In this document: positions 52,127 to 60,524 of the stretch, in pieces
How the letters are laid out: every line of letters begins with the position of its first letter
Position numbering within the stretch: the stretch's first letter is position 1
Assembly: GCF_001294645.1 (NCBI RefSeq)
Contig: NZ_CP011868.1
Location: forward strand, 4,340,001 to 4,404,000
Direction of reading: 5' to 3'
Length of the DNA: 64,000 nucleotides
Source of the DNA: Pseudonocardia sp. HH130629-09
GTDB taxonomy: Bacteria > Actinomycetota > Actinomycetes > Mycobacteriales > Pseudonocardiaceae
Notes under the pieces: generated by a model
What the model was told of the DNA's origin: nothing
Databases searched by the model: none
What the model saw: only the letters and a program-made list of their open reading frames with translations
Position numbers and translations under genes: made by a program

Positions 52127-52996
52127 TCAGCCGTGCAGCACGGGGACGCCGGTGGCCCGTTCGGTCAGGGCCGCGTAGACCTCCGGGTCGGTCGTCTCCT
52201 GCGCGAGCGGGGTCGTCTTGTTGGTGCCGTGGTAGTCGCTGGAGCCGGTCGCGAGCAGGCCGTGCTCGGCGACGATCCCGCGCAGCAGCTCGCGGTCGAC
52301 CGGGGCGTGGTTCGGGTGGTCGACCTCGATCCCGCCCAGCCCCCAGCCGATCAGGTCGACGAGCACCGACGGCTCCACGACCACACCACGCGTGCGGGCC
52401 AGCGCGTGCGCGAACACCGCGACCCCGCCGGCCGCGACGATCATCTCGACGGCCGTCTCGACCCGGGTGTCGGCACGCGGCACGTAGTAGGGGCCGTCGT
52501 TGTGCAGCAGCTCGGCGAAGGCCTCGTCGACCGACCCGACGACGCCGGCCGCGACGAGCGCGCGGGCCAGGTGCGGCCGGCCCGCGCTGCCACCCTCGGG
52601 CAGGTGCGCGAACACGGTGTCGACGTCGACCGGGTACCCGTCGGCGGCCATCCGCCCGATCATCGTCTCCAGGCGCTGCACGCGCTCGGCCCGCAGCCGC
52701 TCCTGCTCCGCGACGATCGCGGCGTGCTCGGGGTCGAACAGGTAGCCCAGCAGGTGCACCGAGCAGCGCGGCTCGCCCGTGCGGCCGGTCGGGCTCAGGC
52801 AGGAGAACTCCGCGCCGCGCACCAGCGCGAGCCCCGGTGTGAGCGCCGCTGCCGCGTCGGCCCACCCACCGGTGGTGTCGTGGTCGGTGATCGCGACGAC
52901 GTCGAGCCCCGCGGCGCCGGCCGCCCGGACCAGCCCGGCCGGGGAGTCGGTGCCGTCGGACGCTGTGGAGTGGGCGTGCAGGTCGATGACGGACAC
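52127..52996 (-). CDS. PHP-domain phosphoesterase (RNase AM/TrpH-like)
   Basis: The 289-residue protein has metal-binding PHP motifs VIDLHAHSTASDG (motif 1), VAITDHDTTGGW (motif 2), RGAEFSC (motif 3), VFAHALA (His) and GIEVDHPNH and TGSSDYHGTNK (motif 4). It belongs to the YciV/TrpH group, 5'-3' exonucleases or nucleoside 3',5'-bisphosphate phosphatases working on RNA ends. Catalysis depends on the three-metal His/Asp cluster, whose residues all appear present. Confidence 0.92.
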   Translation of the reverse strand: MSVIDLHAHSTASDGTDSPAGLVRAAGAAGLDVVAITDHDTTGGWADAAAALTPGLALVRGAEFSCLSPTGRTGEPRCSVHLLGYLFDPEHAAIVAEQERLRAERVQRLETMIGRMAADGYPVDVDTVFAHLPEGGSAGRPHLARALVAAGVVGSVDEAFAELLHNDGPYYVPRADTRVETAVEMIVAAGGVAVFAHALARTRGVVVEPSVLVDLIGWGLGGIEVDHPNHAPVDRELLRGIVAEHGLLATGSSDYHGTNKTTPLAQETTDPEVYAALTERATGVPVLHG

Positions 52997-53041
52997 GTGA
53001 CCGACACTAGCGCCGCGCGGATCCCGCGACGGACACGCGGG

Positions 53042-53599
53042 TCAACGCCGCCAGCGTGGTTTGGCGAGCATGCCCGTCGCGCGGGTCTTGCCCTTCTCCC
53101 CGAAGACCAGCTCGGAGAGCGCCTCGTAGATCTCCTCGGGCCGCGGCATGTAGTCGATGCGGTTGAGCGCCTGGATCTGCCCCGCGGACTCGACGACCAT
53201 CGTCCCGTAGCCGAGCATGCGCCCGGACAGCGAACGCTGGAACGTGAGGTCGGTGACCTTGCCCAGGGGCATCATGCCGACGTTGTGCACGATGATCCCC
53301 TGGGCGATCATCACCCGCTTGTCGGTGATCACGATCCGCTCGATCCACCAGAGGATCGACAGCGCCGTGTAGCGCAGGACCGCGACGACGACCAGGTAGA
53401 ACGTCAGGTTGTCGACGACGACGTCCAGGACCGGGTCGGTCCCGGGGCGGTCGAGCAGCTGCTCGATCCCGACGACCACGATGATGAACAGCGCGGTCTG
53501 CCAGATGTGCTTGACCATCACCGCCCAGTGCTGGCGCACACGGATGACGCGCCGCTCCGTGGGGAGCAGGTACTCGTCGATCTCCCGGGGCGCGAGCAC
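53042..53599 (-). CDS. bPH2-type PH-domain membrane protein
   Basis: The 185-residue protein has an N-terminal YLLPTERRVIRVRQHWAVMV, two membrane helices (about 28-47 and 55-80), then a bacterial PH domain (RYTALSILWWIERIVITDKRVMIAQGIIVHNVGMMPLGKVTDLTFQRS, in pieces; then GTMVVESAGQIQALNRIDYMPRPEEIYEALSELVFG). Similar actinobacterial proteins anchor at the membrane with the PH domain in the cytosol. It follows the 62-residue mini-protein gene by 4 bp. Confidence 0.88.
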   Translation of the reverse strand: MLAPREIDEYLLPTERRVIRVRQHWAVMVKHIWQTALFIIVVVGIEQLLDRPGTDPVLDVVVDNLTFYLVVVAVLRYTALSILWWIERIVITDKRVMIAQGIIVHNVGMMPLGKVTDLTFQRSLSGRMLGYGTMVVESAGQIQALNRIDYMPRPEEIYEALSELVFGEKGKTRATGMLAKPRWRR

Positions 53600-53603
53600 G
53601 GGC

Positions 53604-53792
53604 TCAGATCAGGTTGGTGACGAACACCGAGACGGACTGCGCGGCGTCGTAGAGGATGTTGCCGACGTTGGTGACCGAACCGGCTGCACCATTGGGATTG
53701 GTGATCACCAGGAAGATCCCCAGCGCCACCGCAACCAGGATCAGGATCTTCTTCACGTTCCCTGCCCACCCGTTTCTCGGTGTGTCGGACAC
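53604..53792 (-). CDS. Small membrane mini-protein
   Basis: The 62-residue protein shows MSDTPRNGWAGNVKK, then a hydrophobic helix (ILILVAVALGIFLVI), NPNGAAGSVTNVGNILYDAAQSVSVF and a hydrophobic end. Codon use fits a real gene, and it is 4 bp upstream of the PH-domain gene. I do not recognise a family; it may be a partner of the PH protein. Confidence 0.72.
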   Translation of the reverse strand: MSDTPRNGWAGNVKKILILVAVALGIFLVITNPNGAAGSVTNVGNILYDAAQSVSVFVTNLI

Positions 53793-53865
53793 ACAGACAT
53801 GTCATTGGTACCGGAGGGCCGGCTGGCCCCGGTACCGGCACCCGAGCAGCGTACCGTCGTTTCGG

Positions 53866-54270
53866 ATGACCGACAGTAGCCGACACGTCGCCTGCGTGGG
53901 TGGAATCGTGTTCGACCCGGACGGACGATTGCTGCTCGTCCGCCGGGCCAACCAGCCTGGTCGGGGGCTGTGGTCGGTCCCCGGTGGGCGGGTCGAGGCC
54001 GGCGAGAGCGAGCACGACGCGGTGGTCCGCGAGCTCGCCGAGGAGACCGGTCTGACGGTGGTCCCCGGCCGGCTCGCCGGGGTGGTGTTCCGAGGCCCGT
54101 ACCGGATCGCCGACTACGTCTGCGCCCTCGCGGCGGACGCGGGTGCGCCGCGGGCCGGCGACGACGCCACCGACGCCCGGTTCGTCGACCGGGCGGGCTA
54201 CGCGGCGCTGGCCGTCGTCGAGGGCCTCACCGAGACCCTCGGCGGCTGGGACTGTCTGCCCCGGGCCTGA
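53866..54270 (+). CDS. Nudix hydrolase
   Basis: The 134-residue protein starts at ATG 53866; a longer upstream frame covers the promoter of the mini-protein gene. The Nudix box GRVEAGESEHDAVVRELAEETGL matches G-x5-E-x7-REU-x-EE-x-G-U exactly and binds the catalytic metal. GRLLLVRRANQPGRGLWSVPGG precedes it. It is an ADP-ribose/NADH pyrophosphatase or (d)NTP-cleaning enzyme; the substrate is not readable. It is convergent with the MaoC gene. Confidence 0.92.
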   Translation: MTDSSRHVACVGGIVFDPDGRLLLVRRANQPGRGLWSVPGGRVEAGESEHDAVVRELAEETGLTVVPGRLAGVVFRGPYRIADYVCALAADAGAPRAGDDATDARFVDRAGYAALAVVEGLTETLGGWDCLPRA

Positions 54271-54325
54271 CCACCACGGCGGGTGCCCGACCGCCCCAAC
54301 GGTATGCGTGTGGGTGACACACGAC

Positions 54326-54354
54326 GGCCCCCGCTCCGGTGGGAGTCGGGGGCC
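54326..54354. terminator. Bidirectional terminator between Nudix and MaoC genes
   Basis: GGCCCCCG (54326-54333) pairs with CGGGGGCC (54347-54354), enclosing CTCC-GGTG-GGAG. This gives a 12-bp stem between convergent genes. Confidence 0.85.
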
Positions 54355-54379
54355 GGTCCGCCGAGGTGCGGCCGTCGGG

Positions 54380-54883
54380 TCAGACCTGCGGCGTGGGACG
54401 GCCGGGCTGCTCGCCGCCGCGGCTGTCGCCGTAGGACCGCTTCGGCACCATGACCTTGCGGCGGAAGGTGCAGACGACGGTGCCGTCCTGCTTGTAGCCG
54501 CGGGTCTCGACGTACACCACGCCGCGGTCGTCCTTGGACTTCGACGGGGTCTTGTCGAGGACCTCGGTCTCGCCGTAGATCGTGTCGCCGTGGAAGGTCG
54601 GCTTCGTGTGCTTGAGCGACTCGACCTCGAGGTTCGCGATCGCCTTGCCCGACACGTCCGGCACCGACATGCCCAGCAGCAGCGAGTAGATGTAGTTGCC
54701 GACCACGACGTTCTTGCCGAAGTCGGTCGTCTCCTCCGCGTAGTGCGCATCCATGTGCAGCGGGTGGTGGTTCATGGTGAGGAGGCAGAACAGGTGGTCG
54801 TCGTACTCGGTGACCGTCTTGCCGGGCCAGTGCTTGTAGACGGCACCGACCTCGAACTCCTCGTAGTAGCGCCCGAACTGCAC
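54380..54883 (-). CDS. MaoC-family hot-dog hydratase
   Basis: The 167-residue protein shows YYEEFEVGAVYKHWPGKTVTEYDDHLFCLLTMNHHPLHMDAHYAEETTDFG (the hydratase-2 region with Asp/His: D in DDH and H in NHHP/HMD), VVVGNYIYSLLLGMSVPD and HTKPTFHGDTIYGETEVLDK. It hydrates enoyl-CoA esters; close relatives act in the ethylmalonyl-CoA or leucine/itaconate pathways. In mycobacteria a similar gene sits beside fadE19 and citE; here those two partners lie at 61.2-63.4 kb. Confidence 0.9.
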   Translation of the reverse strand: MQFGRYYEEFEVGAVYKHWPGKTVTEYDDHLFCLLTMNHHPLHMDAHYAEETTDFGKNVVVGNYIYSLLLGMSVPDVSGKAIANLEVESLKHTKPTFHGDTIYGETEVLDKTPSKSKDDRGVVYVETRGYKQDGTVVCTFRRKVMVPKRSYGDSRGGEQPGRPTPQV

Positions 54884-55245
54884 CGTTCACGCTCCCATCA
54901 CGCCGTCGATTCGTTGCGGGAGTAATCTATCCGGTGGCCCGCGCGAGGAAGGGCGGTCCGGCTCACACGTGCGCGGTCGGGGATGTCACATCACGGTGAC
55001 GTCGGCCGGCGCACGGACGAGACACAGGACGGTCCGCCGAACAGCAGGGAGGTGAGTGCGGTGTCCGCGTCCCAGACACCGGCGAGCAGTAGGTGCCGCC
55101 TCCCGCTGCGCACGGCCCCGAGGTACGTCCGGCGCTGATCCCGGCGGGAGGCGAGTTCCGGCCCGGCGGCCGCCCTGCGCGGTCGCACCGTCACCCGGTG
55201 CCGCTCGTCCCCTGAGCCGCGCCGGCACGCCCGGAGGTGGACCTC
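54884..55245. other. 362-bp divergent region between maoC and corA
   Basis: No gene could be supported. A possible -10 TAGATT for maoC (complement of 54924-54929) and a short inverted repeat GTCAC/GTGAC (54985-55000) are the only signals seen. No Mg2+ riboswitch was recognised. Confidence 0.4.
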
Positions 55246-56355
55246 GTGATGCCCTCGCTCTCCCAGCTGCGCCCCACCATCCGCCCGTCCCGGCGTGCCG
55301 AGCGCGCCGCGGCGCGGGCCGCCGCGAGCCCGCCCGTCCGGCTGCGTGTCCCCCTGTCCGCCTACGTCGTCGACTGCGGCGTCTACCTCGACGGCCACCG
55401 GCTCCCCGGCCGCTGGACCCACGACGAGGCCATCGCCGAGGTGCGCGAGCGCGGCGAGGGCTTCGTCTGGATCGGGCTGCACGAGCCCGACGAGGAGCAG
55501 ATCTCCGGCATCGCCGAGACCTACGGGCTGCACGAGCTCGCCGTCGAGGACGCGGTGCACGCGCACAACCGCCCCAAGCTCGAGCGCTACGACGACACAC
55601 TGTTCATGGTGCTCAAGACCGTCCGCTACGTCGGGCACGCCGACCCGACGACGTCGAACGAGATCGTCGAGACCGGCGAGGTCATGGCGTTCCTCGGGCG
55701 CGACTTCGTCGTGACCGTCCGGCACGGCCGCCACACCGGCCTGCGCGAGGTGCGCCGACGCCTGGAGGACGACCCCGAGCAGCTGTCCCTCGGCCCGGCC
55801 GCGGTGCTGCACGCGATCGCCGACCACGTCGTGGACTCCTACATCGAGGTCTGCCGGCAGATCGAGGACGACATCGACGCCGTCGAGGCCGAGGTGTTCT
55901 CCCCGCGCTCGACGATGAACCCCGAGCAGATCTACGTCATGAAGCGCGAGATCCTCGACCTGCGCCGCGCCGTGATGCCGCTGGTCGGGCCGATGCGCAA
56001 GCTCGCCGAGGGCTACAGCGCCCTGGTCCCGCACGACGTGCGGTCCTACTTCCGCGACGTCGACGACCACCTCGGGGGCGTCGCCGAGCAGGTGGCGGGC
56101 TTCAACGAGCTGCTGACCACCCTGGTCGACGCGGTCCTCGCGAAGATCAGCATGCGGCAGAACAACGACATGCGGAAGATCACCGCCTACGCGGGCCTGA
56201 TCTCGGTGCCGACGATGATCGCCGGTGTCTACGGCATGAACTTCGACTCGATGCCCGAGCTGCACTGGGACTTCGGTTACCCGATGGTCCTGCTCGTCAT
56301 CGCGACGCTGTGCGGGCTGCTGTACCGCAACTTCCGCCGCAACGGCTGGCTGTAG
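55246..56355 (+). CDS. corA: CorA-family magnesium/cobalt channel
   Basis: The protein has about 369 residues. GGAGG (55233-55237) best fits starts at GTG 55246 or ATG 55249. A large cytosolic domain (WIGLHEPDEEQISGIAETYGLHELAVEDAVHAHNRPKLERYDDTLFMVLKT, in pieces; RQNNDMRKITAY) leads to two C-terminal helices. The signature YGMNFD lies between them, where GMN forms the selectivity filter of the pentamer. It probably imports Mg2+. Convergent with the methyltransferase gene. Confidence 0.93.
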   Translation: MMPSLSQLRPTIRPSRRAERAAARAAASPPVRLRVPLSAYVVDCGVYLDGHRLPGRWTHDEAIAEVRERGEGFVWIGLHEPDEEQISGIAETYGLHELAVEDAVHAHNRPKLERYDDTLFMVLKTVRYVGHADPTTSNEIVETGEVMAFLGRDFVVTVRHGRHTGLREVRRRLEDDPEQLSLGPAAVLHAIADHVVDSYIEVCRQIEDDIDAVEAEVFSPRSTMNPEQIYVMKREILDLRRAVMPLVGPMRKLAEGYSALVPHDVRSYFRDVDDHLGGVAEQVAGFNELLTTLVDAVLAKISMRQNNDMRKITAYAGLISVPTMIAGVYGMNFDSMPELHWDFGYPMVLLVIATLCGLLYRNFRRNGWL

Positions 56356-56361
56356 ACCGGG

Positions 56362-56376
56362 CCGGCCCTGGGCCGG
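56362..56376. terminator. Short GC hairpin after corA
   Basis: CCGGCC (56362-56367), loop CTG, GGCCGG (56371-56376) in the 33-bp gap between convergent stops. Confidence 0.45.
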
Positions 56377-56388
56377 GGAGCCCGCCGG

Positions 56389-57786
56389 TCAGACCTGGCG
56401 GGTACCCGTCGGCGGGGTCGGCGGCTCGTCGTCCTCGGCGGGCGGGGGCGCCTCGCCGGGGCGCGGCCGCGGGGGGCCGGGGCGGCGGAGTCCGACCGGG
56501 CGGTGCGGACGAGGGCCGGGTGTCGGACGCCGGGGGCCCGTGGCACCGGGGTCGGGCTCTCCAGGGCCGGGTCCCGCGGCAGCGGGGTCGGATCCGGCCG
56601 CGCCGGGGTCCGCGGAGCCGGGCCCTGCGGAGTCGGGTCCTGCGGAGTCGGGTCCTGCGGAGTCGGGTCCTGCGGCAGCGGGGCCGGGTCCCGCGCCGGG
56701 GCCGGAGGAGTCGGGCCGGGAGCCCGGCAGCCCGTACCGCAGCGCCCGGGCGACGCCGTGCCCACGCGGACGGGTGTCCGGGTCCTCGTCGGAGGTGGGG
56801 TCGTCGTGGGCGCCCGACCCACCCCGGTCCTGGTCGTCCGGCCCGTCGCCGGTGTCGTCCCGGTCGGCGTCGCCGCCGTCGAGCACCTGGTCCGGGAGCG
56901 TCTCGGCGTAGCCGGGGTCCTCGGGGCCACCCTCGTCGACGGGCCCGGTCGTGTCCCGGTGGGCGGGGACGGGCTCGTCCCGCCGCGGCCGCCACCCGGC
57001 CGCGGCGATGGCCGAACCGCGGGCGCGGCGTTCCTGCCGCTCCCCCACCACGTCGGGCTCGTCGAGGCGCCGCCCCAGGAACGTGTGCACGAGGTGCTGC
57101 TGGACCCCGCCGACGGTCTGGACGCGCACGTCGCCGAACCCGGCGCGCTCCATCCGGTGCACCATCTGCTCGGGCCCACCGGCCGTCGCGACCCGCCGGG
57201 CCCGGTAGCGCGCGAGATCCGCGGCCCCCCAGCGCAGCGAGGCCATCGGGAGCATCCAGGTCCAGTTCGCCGCGGTCCACCGCATCCGGCTCCGGCCGCT
57301 GACGGCGTAGTCGTGCACCGCCATCGGGGCGCCGGGGGCGAGCAGGCTCAGCAGTCGGCGTAGGCCGTGTTCGGCGTCGGGCAGGTTGGACACCAGGAAG
57401 GACGCGAGGATCCCGTCGAACGGGCCCTCGACACCGGCCTCGGCGAGGGTCTCCAGCCGGGAGTGCACGAACGTCACCCGGGGCGACCAGTTCTTCCGCC
57501 GGGCGACGGCGAGCATCTCCGCGGACGCGTCGACCGCGACCACCTCGGCACCCCCGACGCTGGTCAACAGCGCCTCGGTGGACACCCCGGTACCGCAGCC
57601 GACGTCGAGCAGCCGCAAACCGTGGCCGTCGCCCAGCCCCATCCGCGACGCCGACACCCGCAGGTGGGTACGGTAGCCGGGCAGGGTCGCGACGAAGGCG
57701 TCGTAGCCCGCGGCGCCCCGCCCGTAGGCACGGTGCACCGTGGCCGGGCGGATCTGGTCGCTCTCCTGCCACGCCTCGCCGCTCAC
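56389..57786 (-). CDS. SAM-dependent methyltransferase with disordered repeat tail
   Basis: The protein has 465 residues from GTG 57784-57786; the frame is open further upstream but promoter and terminator lie there. The methyltransferase domain (about 15-230) shows VHRAYGRGAAGYDAFVATLPGYR, motif I LLDVGCGTGVSTEALL, VVAVDASAEMLAVARRKNW, FDGILASFLVSNLPDAEHGLRRLLSLLAPGAPMAVHDY (in pieces). This UbiE/COQ5-like core is followed by about 200 disordered residues rich in Asp, Gly and Pro with PDSAG repeats. The tail is much longer than in relatives. The substrate is unknown. Confidence 0.87.
   Translation of the reverse strand: MSGEAWQESDQIRPATVHRAYGRGAAGYDAFVATLPGYRTHLRVSASRMGLGDGHGLRLLDVGCGTGVSTEALLTSVGGAEVVAVDASAEMLAVARRKNWSPRVTFVHSRLETLAEAGVEGPFDGILASFLVSNLPDAEHGLRRLLSLLAPGAPMAVHDYAVSGRSRMRWTAANWTWMLPMASLRWGAADLARYRARRVATAGGPEQMVHRMERAGFGDVRVQTVGGVQQHLVHTFLGRRLDEPDVVGERQERRARGSAIAAAGWRPRRDEPVPAHRDTTGPVDEGGPEDPGYAETLPDQVLDGGDADRDDTGDGPDDQDRGGSGAHDDPTSDEDPDTRPRGHGVARALRYGLPGSRPDSSGPGAGPGPAAAGPDSAGPDSAGPDSAGPGSADPGAAGSDPAAAGPGPGEPDPGATGPRRPTPGPRPHRPVGLRRPGPPRPRPGEAPPPAEDDEPPTPPTGTRQV
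56626..56670. repeat. Three perfect 15-bp tandem repeats
   Basis: TGCGGAGTCGGGTCC repeats at 56626-56640, 56641-56655 and 56656-56670, with diverged copies on both sides. It encodes AGPDS units in the tail of the methyltransferase; the unit keeps the frame. Confidence 0.9.
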
Positions 57787-57828
57787 GGGGCCTGATCCTG
57801 CCCGCACCGACCCGAGTCCGGAACCCGA

Positions 57829-57872
57829 CGCGCCCTCCCCGGTGGGGTGTGACACCCAGCCGGGAGGGCGCG
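57829..57872. terminator. Terminator of the cstA unit
   Basis: CGCGCCCTCCC (57829-57839) pairs with GGGAGGGCGCG (57862-57872), with an inner GGGTG/CACCC stem. It lies downstream of the YbdD gene on the minus strand and upstream of the methyltransferase start. Confidence 0.75.
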
Positions 57873-57937
57873 CTGGGCCGAACGTGGATGCCCGGCCACC
57901 CGTGCGGCGCAACGGGACCGGCCGGAATGGCGCCACC

Positions 57938-58132
57938 TCAGCAGCAACGCCCCTGCGGGTTGCTCTCCTGGTACGCAGTGCGGGCCCGCCAGTACTCCCG
58001 CTCGCTCATCGGCGGGTGGTGGTGCCCGCTGCGACGGTGGTGGTCGAGGTAGCGGTCGTACAGGTCCGCCCCGATCACCCCACGCCACCAGTCGTGCAGC
58101 GCCCGCAGCCGGGTGAGCGTCCTGGCCGTCAC
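57938..58132 (-). CDS. YbdD/YjiX-type small protein linked to CstA
   Basis: The 64-residue protein starts at GTG 58130-58132, 2 bp after the cstA stop. The sequence RALHDWWRGVIGADLYDRYLDHHRRSGHHHPPMSEREYWRARTAYQESNPQGRCC in pieces matches the DUF466/YbdD family: the YDRYLDHH core, PMSEREYWR and the C-terminal NPQGRCC. These proteins accompany CstA-type transporters and are needed for their activity in E. coli (YjiX/BtsT). Confidence 0.93.
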   Translation of the reverse strand: MTARTLTRLRALHDWWRGVIGADLYDRYLDHHRRSGHHHPPMSEREYWRARTAYQESNPQGRCC

Positions 58133-58134
58133 GG

Positions 58135-60381
58135 TCAGTGCCCCGACCGGGCCGGGGTCCCGACCGCCTCGGTCCACTCCTTCTCCAGCTCCTTCTCCGC
58201 CGGGGTCGCGATGATCCCTGCCGGGGCGTAGAGCCGCGAGGGCACCGGCTCGTCCTCGTTGTCCGGGCGGCCGCCCATCGCGATCGACCTCCAGGCGGCC
58301 AGGGCCGCGGCGACGATCACGACGAGCGCGAGCGTCACGAAGAGGATCGACAGCGTGCCCTGCACGAAGGTGTTGCGGACGACCGCCGCCATCGCCTGCG
58401 GGGTGCCCGCGGTGCCGAAGCTCGTCTCCCCGGACGCGATGGCCCCCCGGAACGCGAAGTGCTGCGCCCAGTACCCGATCTTGGGGTCCGGGGAGAAGAT
58501 CTTGTACATCGACGCCGTGACCGTCACGACGGCGGCGAACGCCAGTGGGACGACGATGATCCACAGGTAGCGCACGCGCCCCCGCCGGGCCGCGATGGCC
58601 AGACAGACCGCGAGCGCGATCGCCGCCAGCAGCTGGTTCGCGATGCCGAACAGCGGGAAGAGCGTGTTGATCCCGCCGAGCGGGTCGGTCACACCCATCA
58701 CCAGGATCGCGCCCCAGCCGCCGACCATCAGCGCGGTGCAGATCCAGGCGGCCGGCTTCCACGAGGTGTCGGCGAACCGCGGGACCACGGTGCCGATGGC
58801 GTCCTGCAGCATGAAGCGCGCCACCCGGGTGCCCGCGTCGACGGCGGTGAGGATGAACAGCGCCTCGAACATGATCGCGAAGTGGTACCAGAAGCTCATC
58901 ATCGCCGGCCCGCCGATGAACTGCGCCATGATGTTCGCCAGGCCGACCGCGAGGGTCGGGGCGCCACCCGTGCGCGAGACGACGGACTCCTCGCCGACCA
59001 GGGCCGCGGTCGTCGCGAGCTGGTCGGGGGTCACGTTGACGCCCATCAGCCCGAGCTGGTTCACGAACGCGGCAGCGCCCTCGACCGTCCCGAGCGTCAG
59101 CGACGCGGGCGAGTTCATCGCGAAGTAGAGCCCGCGGTCGATCGACAGCGCCGCGACCAGCGCCATGATCGCCACGAAGGACTCCATGAGCATGCCGCCG
59201 TAGCCGATCAGGCGGGTCTGGCGCTCCTTCTCGACCAGCTTCGGGCTGGTCCCCGAGGAGATCAGGGCGTGGAAGCCCGACAGCGCGCCGCAGGCGATCG
59301 TCACGAACAGGAACGGGAACAGCGACCCGGCGACGACCGGCCCGTCGTCGCGGCCGGCGAACTCGCTGAACGCCGGCGCGGCCAGCTCCGGGCGGACGAC
59401 GATGATCGCCACGGCGAGCAGCACGATCGTGCCGATCTTCATGAACGTCGACAGGTAGTCGCGCGGGGCGAGCAGCAGCCAGACCGGGAGCACCGCGGCC
59501 ACGAAGCCGTAGATGATCACGCCCCAGGCGATGGTGGTGCGGTCCAGGGTGAACAGTGCCTGGCCCCAGCCGGTCTCGGCGACCCAGCCGCCGGCGACGA
59601 TCGCGCCGATCAGCAGCGCGAAGCCGATCCAGGAGACCTCGGAGACCTTCCCCGGTCGCAGGAAGCGCAGGTAGACGCCCATGAACAGGGCGATCGGGAT
59701 GGTCAGCGCGACCGAGAATACGCCCCAGGGGCTCTCACCGAGGGCGTTGACGACGACCAGGGTGAGCACCGCGATCAGGATGATCATGATGGCGAGGGTC
59801 GCGATCAACGCGGCGATGCCGCCGACCCGGCCGAGCTCCTCGCGGGCCATCTGGCCCAGCGAGCGCCCGCCGCGGCGCATCGAGAAGAACAGCACCAGGT
59901 AGTCCTGGACCGCACCGGCGACGATGACCCCGACGATGATCCAGATCGTGCCGGGCAGGTACCCCATCTGCGCGGCGAGGACCGGGCCGACCAGCGGACC
60001 GGCACCGGCGATCGCGGCGAAGTGGTGGCCGTAGAGGACCCGCCGGTCGGTCGGCAGGAAGTCCTGTCCGTTCTCCTTGTACTCGGCCGGGGTTGCGCGC
60101 CGGTCGTCCGGACGCAGCAGCCTGTTCTCGATGTAGCGGGAGTAGAACCGGTACGCGATCGCATAGGTGCTCACCGCGGCGAACACGAACCAGATCGCGT
60201 TGACCGTCTCCCCGCGGACCAGCGCGAGCATCACCCACGCCAGACCGCCCAGCAGGGCGATCCCCACCCACACCGCGATCTTCCACGGGGTCCACGCCCG
60301 CTGTTCGGCGAGGAGCACCTCGTCGTCCACCGCCGCCGGCGGGAGCTCGCGCTCCGCCGGTCCGCCTGACACCTGTGTCAT
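58135..60381 (-). CDS. cstA: CstA-family pyruvate/peptide transporter
   Basis: The 748-residue carbon-starvation-type carrier has about 16 helices. Typical segments are YRFYSRYIENRLLRPDDRRATPAEYKENGQDFLPTDRRVLYGHHFAAIAGAGPLVGPVLAAQMGYLPG (in pieces), ACGALSGFHALISSGTSPKLVEKE and GINTLFPLFGIANQLLAAIALAV. Relatives (CstA, BtsT) take up pyruvate or peptides in nutrient limitation; BtsT is induced by a LytTR system like that at 1.3 kb in this window, but linkage is not shown. It is the first gene of the cstA-ybdD unit. Confidence 0.95.
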   Translation of the reverse strand: MTQVSGGPAERELPPAAVDDEVLLAEQRAWTPWKIAVWVGIALLGGLAWVMLALVRGETVNAIWFVFAAVSTYAIAYRFYSRYIENRLLRPDDRRATPAEYKENGQDFLPTDRRVLYGHHFAAIAGAGPLVGPVLAAQMGYLPGTIWIIVGVIVAGAVQDYLVLFFSMRRGGRSLGQMAREELGRVGGIAALIATLAIMIILIAVLTLVVVNALGESPWGVFSVALTIPIALFMGVYLRFLRPGKVSEVSWIGFALLIGAIVAGGWVAETGWGQALFTLDRTTIAWGVIIYGFVAAVLPVWLLLAPRDYLSTFMKIGTIVLLAVAIIVVRPELAAPAFSEFAGRDDGPVVAGSLFPFLFVTIACGALSGFHALISSGTSPKLVEKERQTRLIGYGGMLMESFVAIMALVAALSIDRGLYFAMNSPASLTLGTVEGAAAFVNQLGLMGVNVTPDQLATTAALVGEESVVSRTGGAPTLAVGLANIMAQFIGGPAMMSFWYHFAIMFEALFILTAVDAGTRVARFMLQDAIGTVVPRFADTSWKPAAWICTALMVGGWGAILVMGVTDPLGGINTLFPLFGIANQLLAAIALAVCLAIAARRGRVRYLWIIVVPLAFAAVVTVTASMYKIFSPDPKIGYWAQHFAFRGAIASGETSFGTAGTPQAMAAVVRNTFVQGTLSILFVTLALVVIVAAALAAWRSIAMGGRPDNEDEPVPSRLYAPAGIIATPAEKELEKEWTEAVGTPARSGH

Positions 60382-60463
60382 CGCGCCCCTCCGATATGTC
60401 CGACGCGCGAACTATAGGAGGCGATGCGGCGTGTGGGAACAGATGTCCGACCGCCGACGCACG

Positions 60464-60499
60464 ACGGCCGTCGCCACCCGGTCGGGTGATGACGGCCGT
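60464..60499. terminator. Terminator downstream of the stress-protein gene
   Basis: ACGGCCGTC (60464-60472) pairs with GACGGCCGT (60491-60499), around CACCC-GGTC-GGGTG. It is 26 bp beyond the stop of the 60525 gene on the minus strand. Confidence 0.75.
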
Positions 60500-60524
60500 G
60501 GGGTCGTACGGGCGCAGGAGCCGG

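Noticed and set aside
54884..55245. Magnesium riboswitch before corA
   Set aside because: No conserved M-box elements were found by eye; only short, weak inverted repeats are present.
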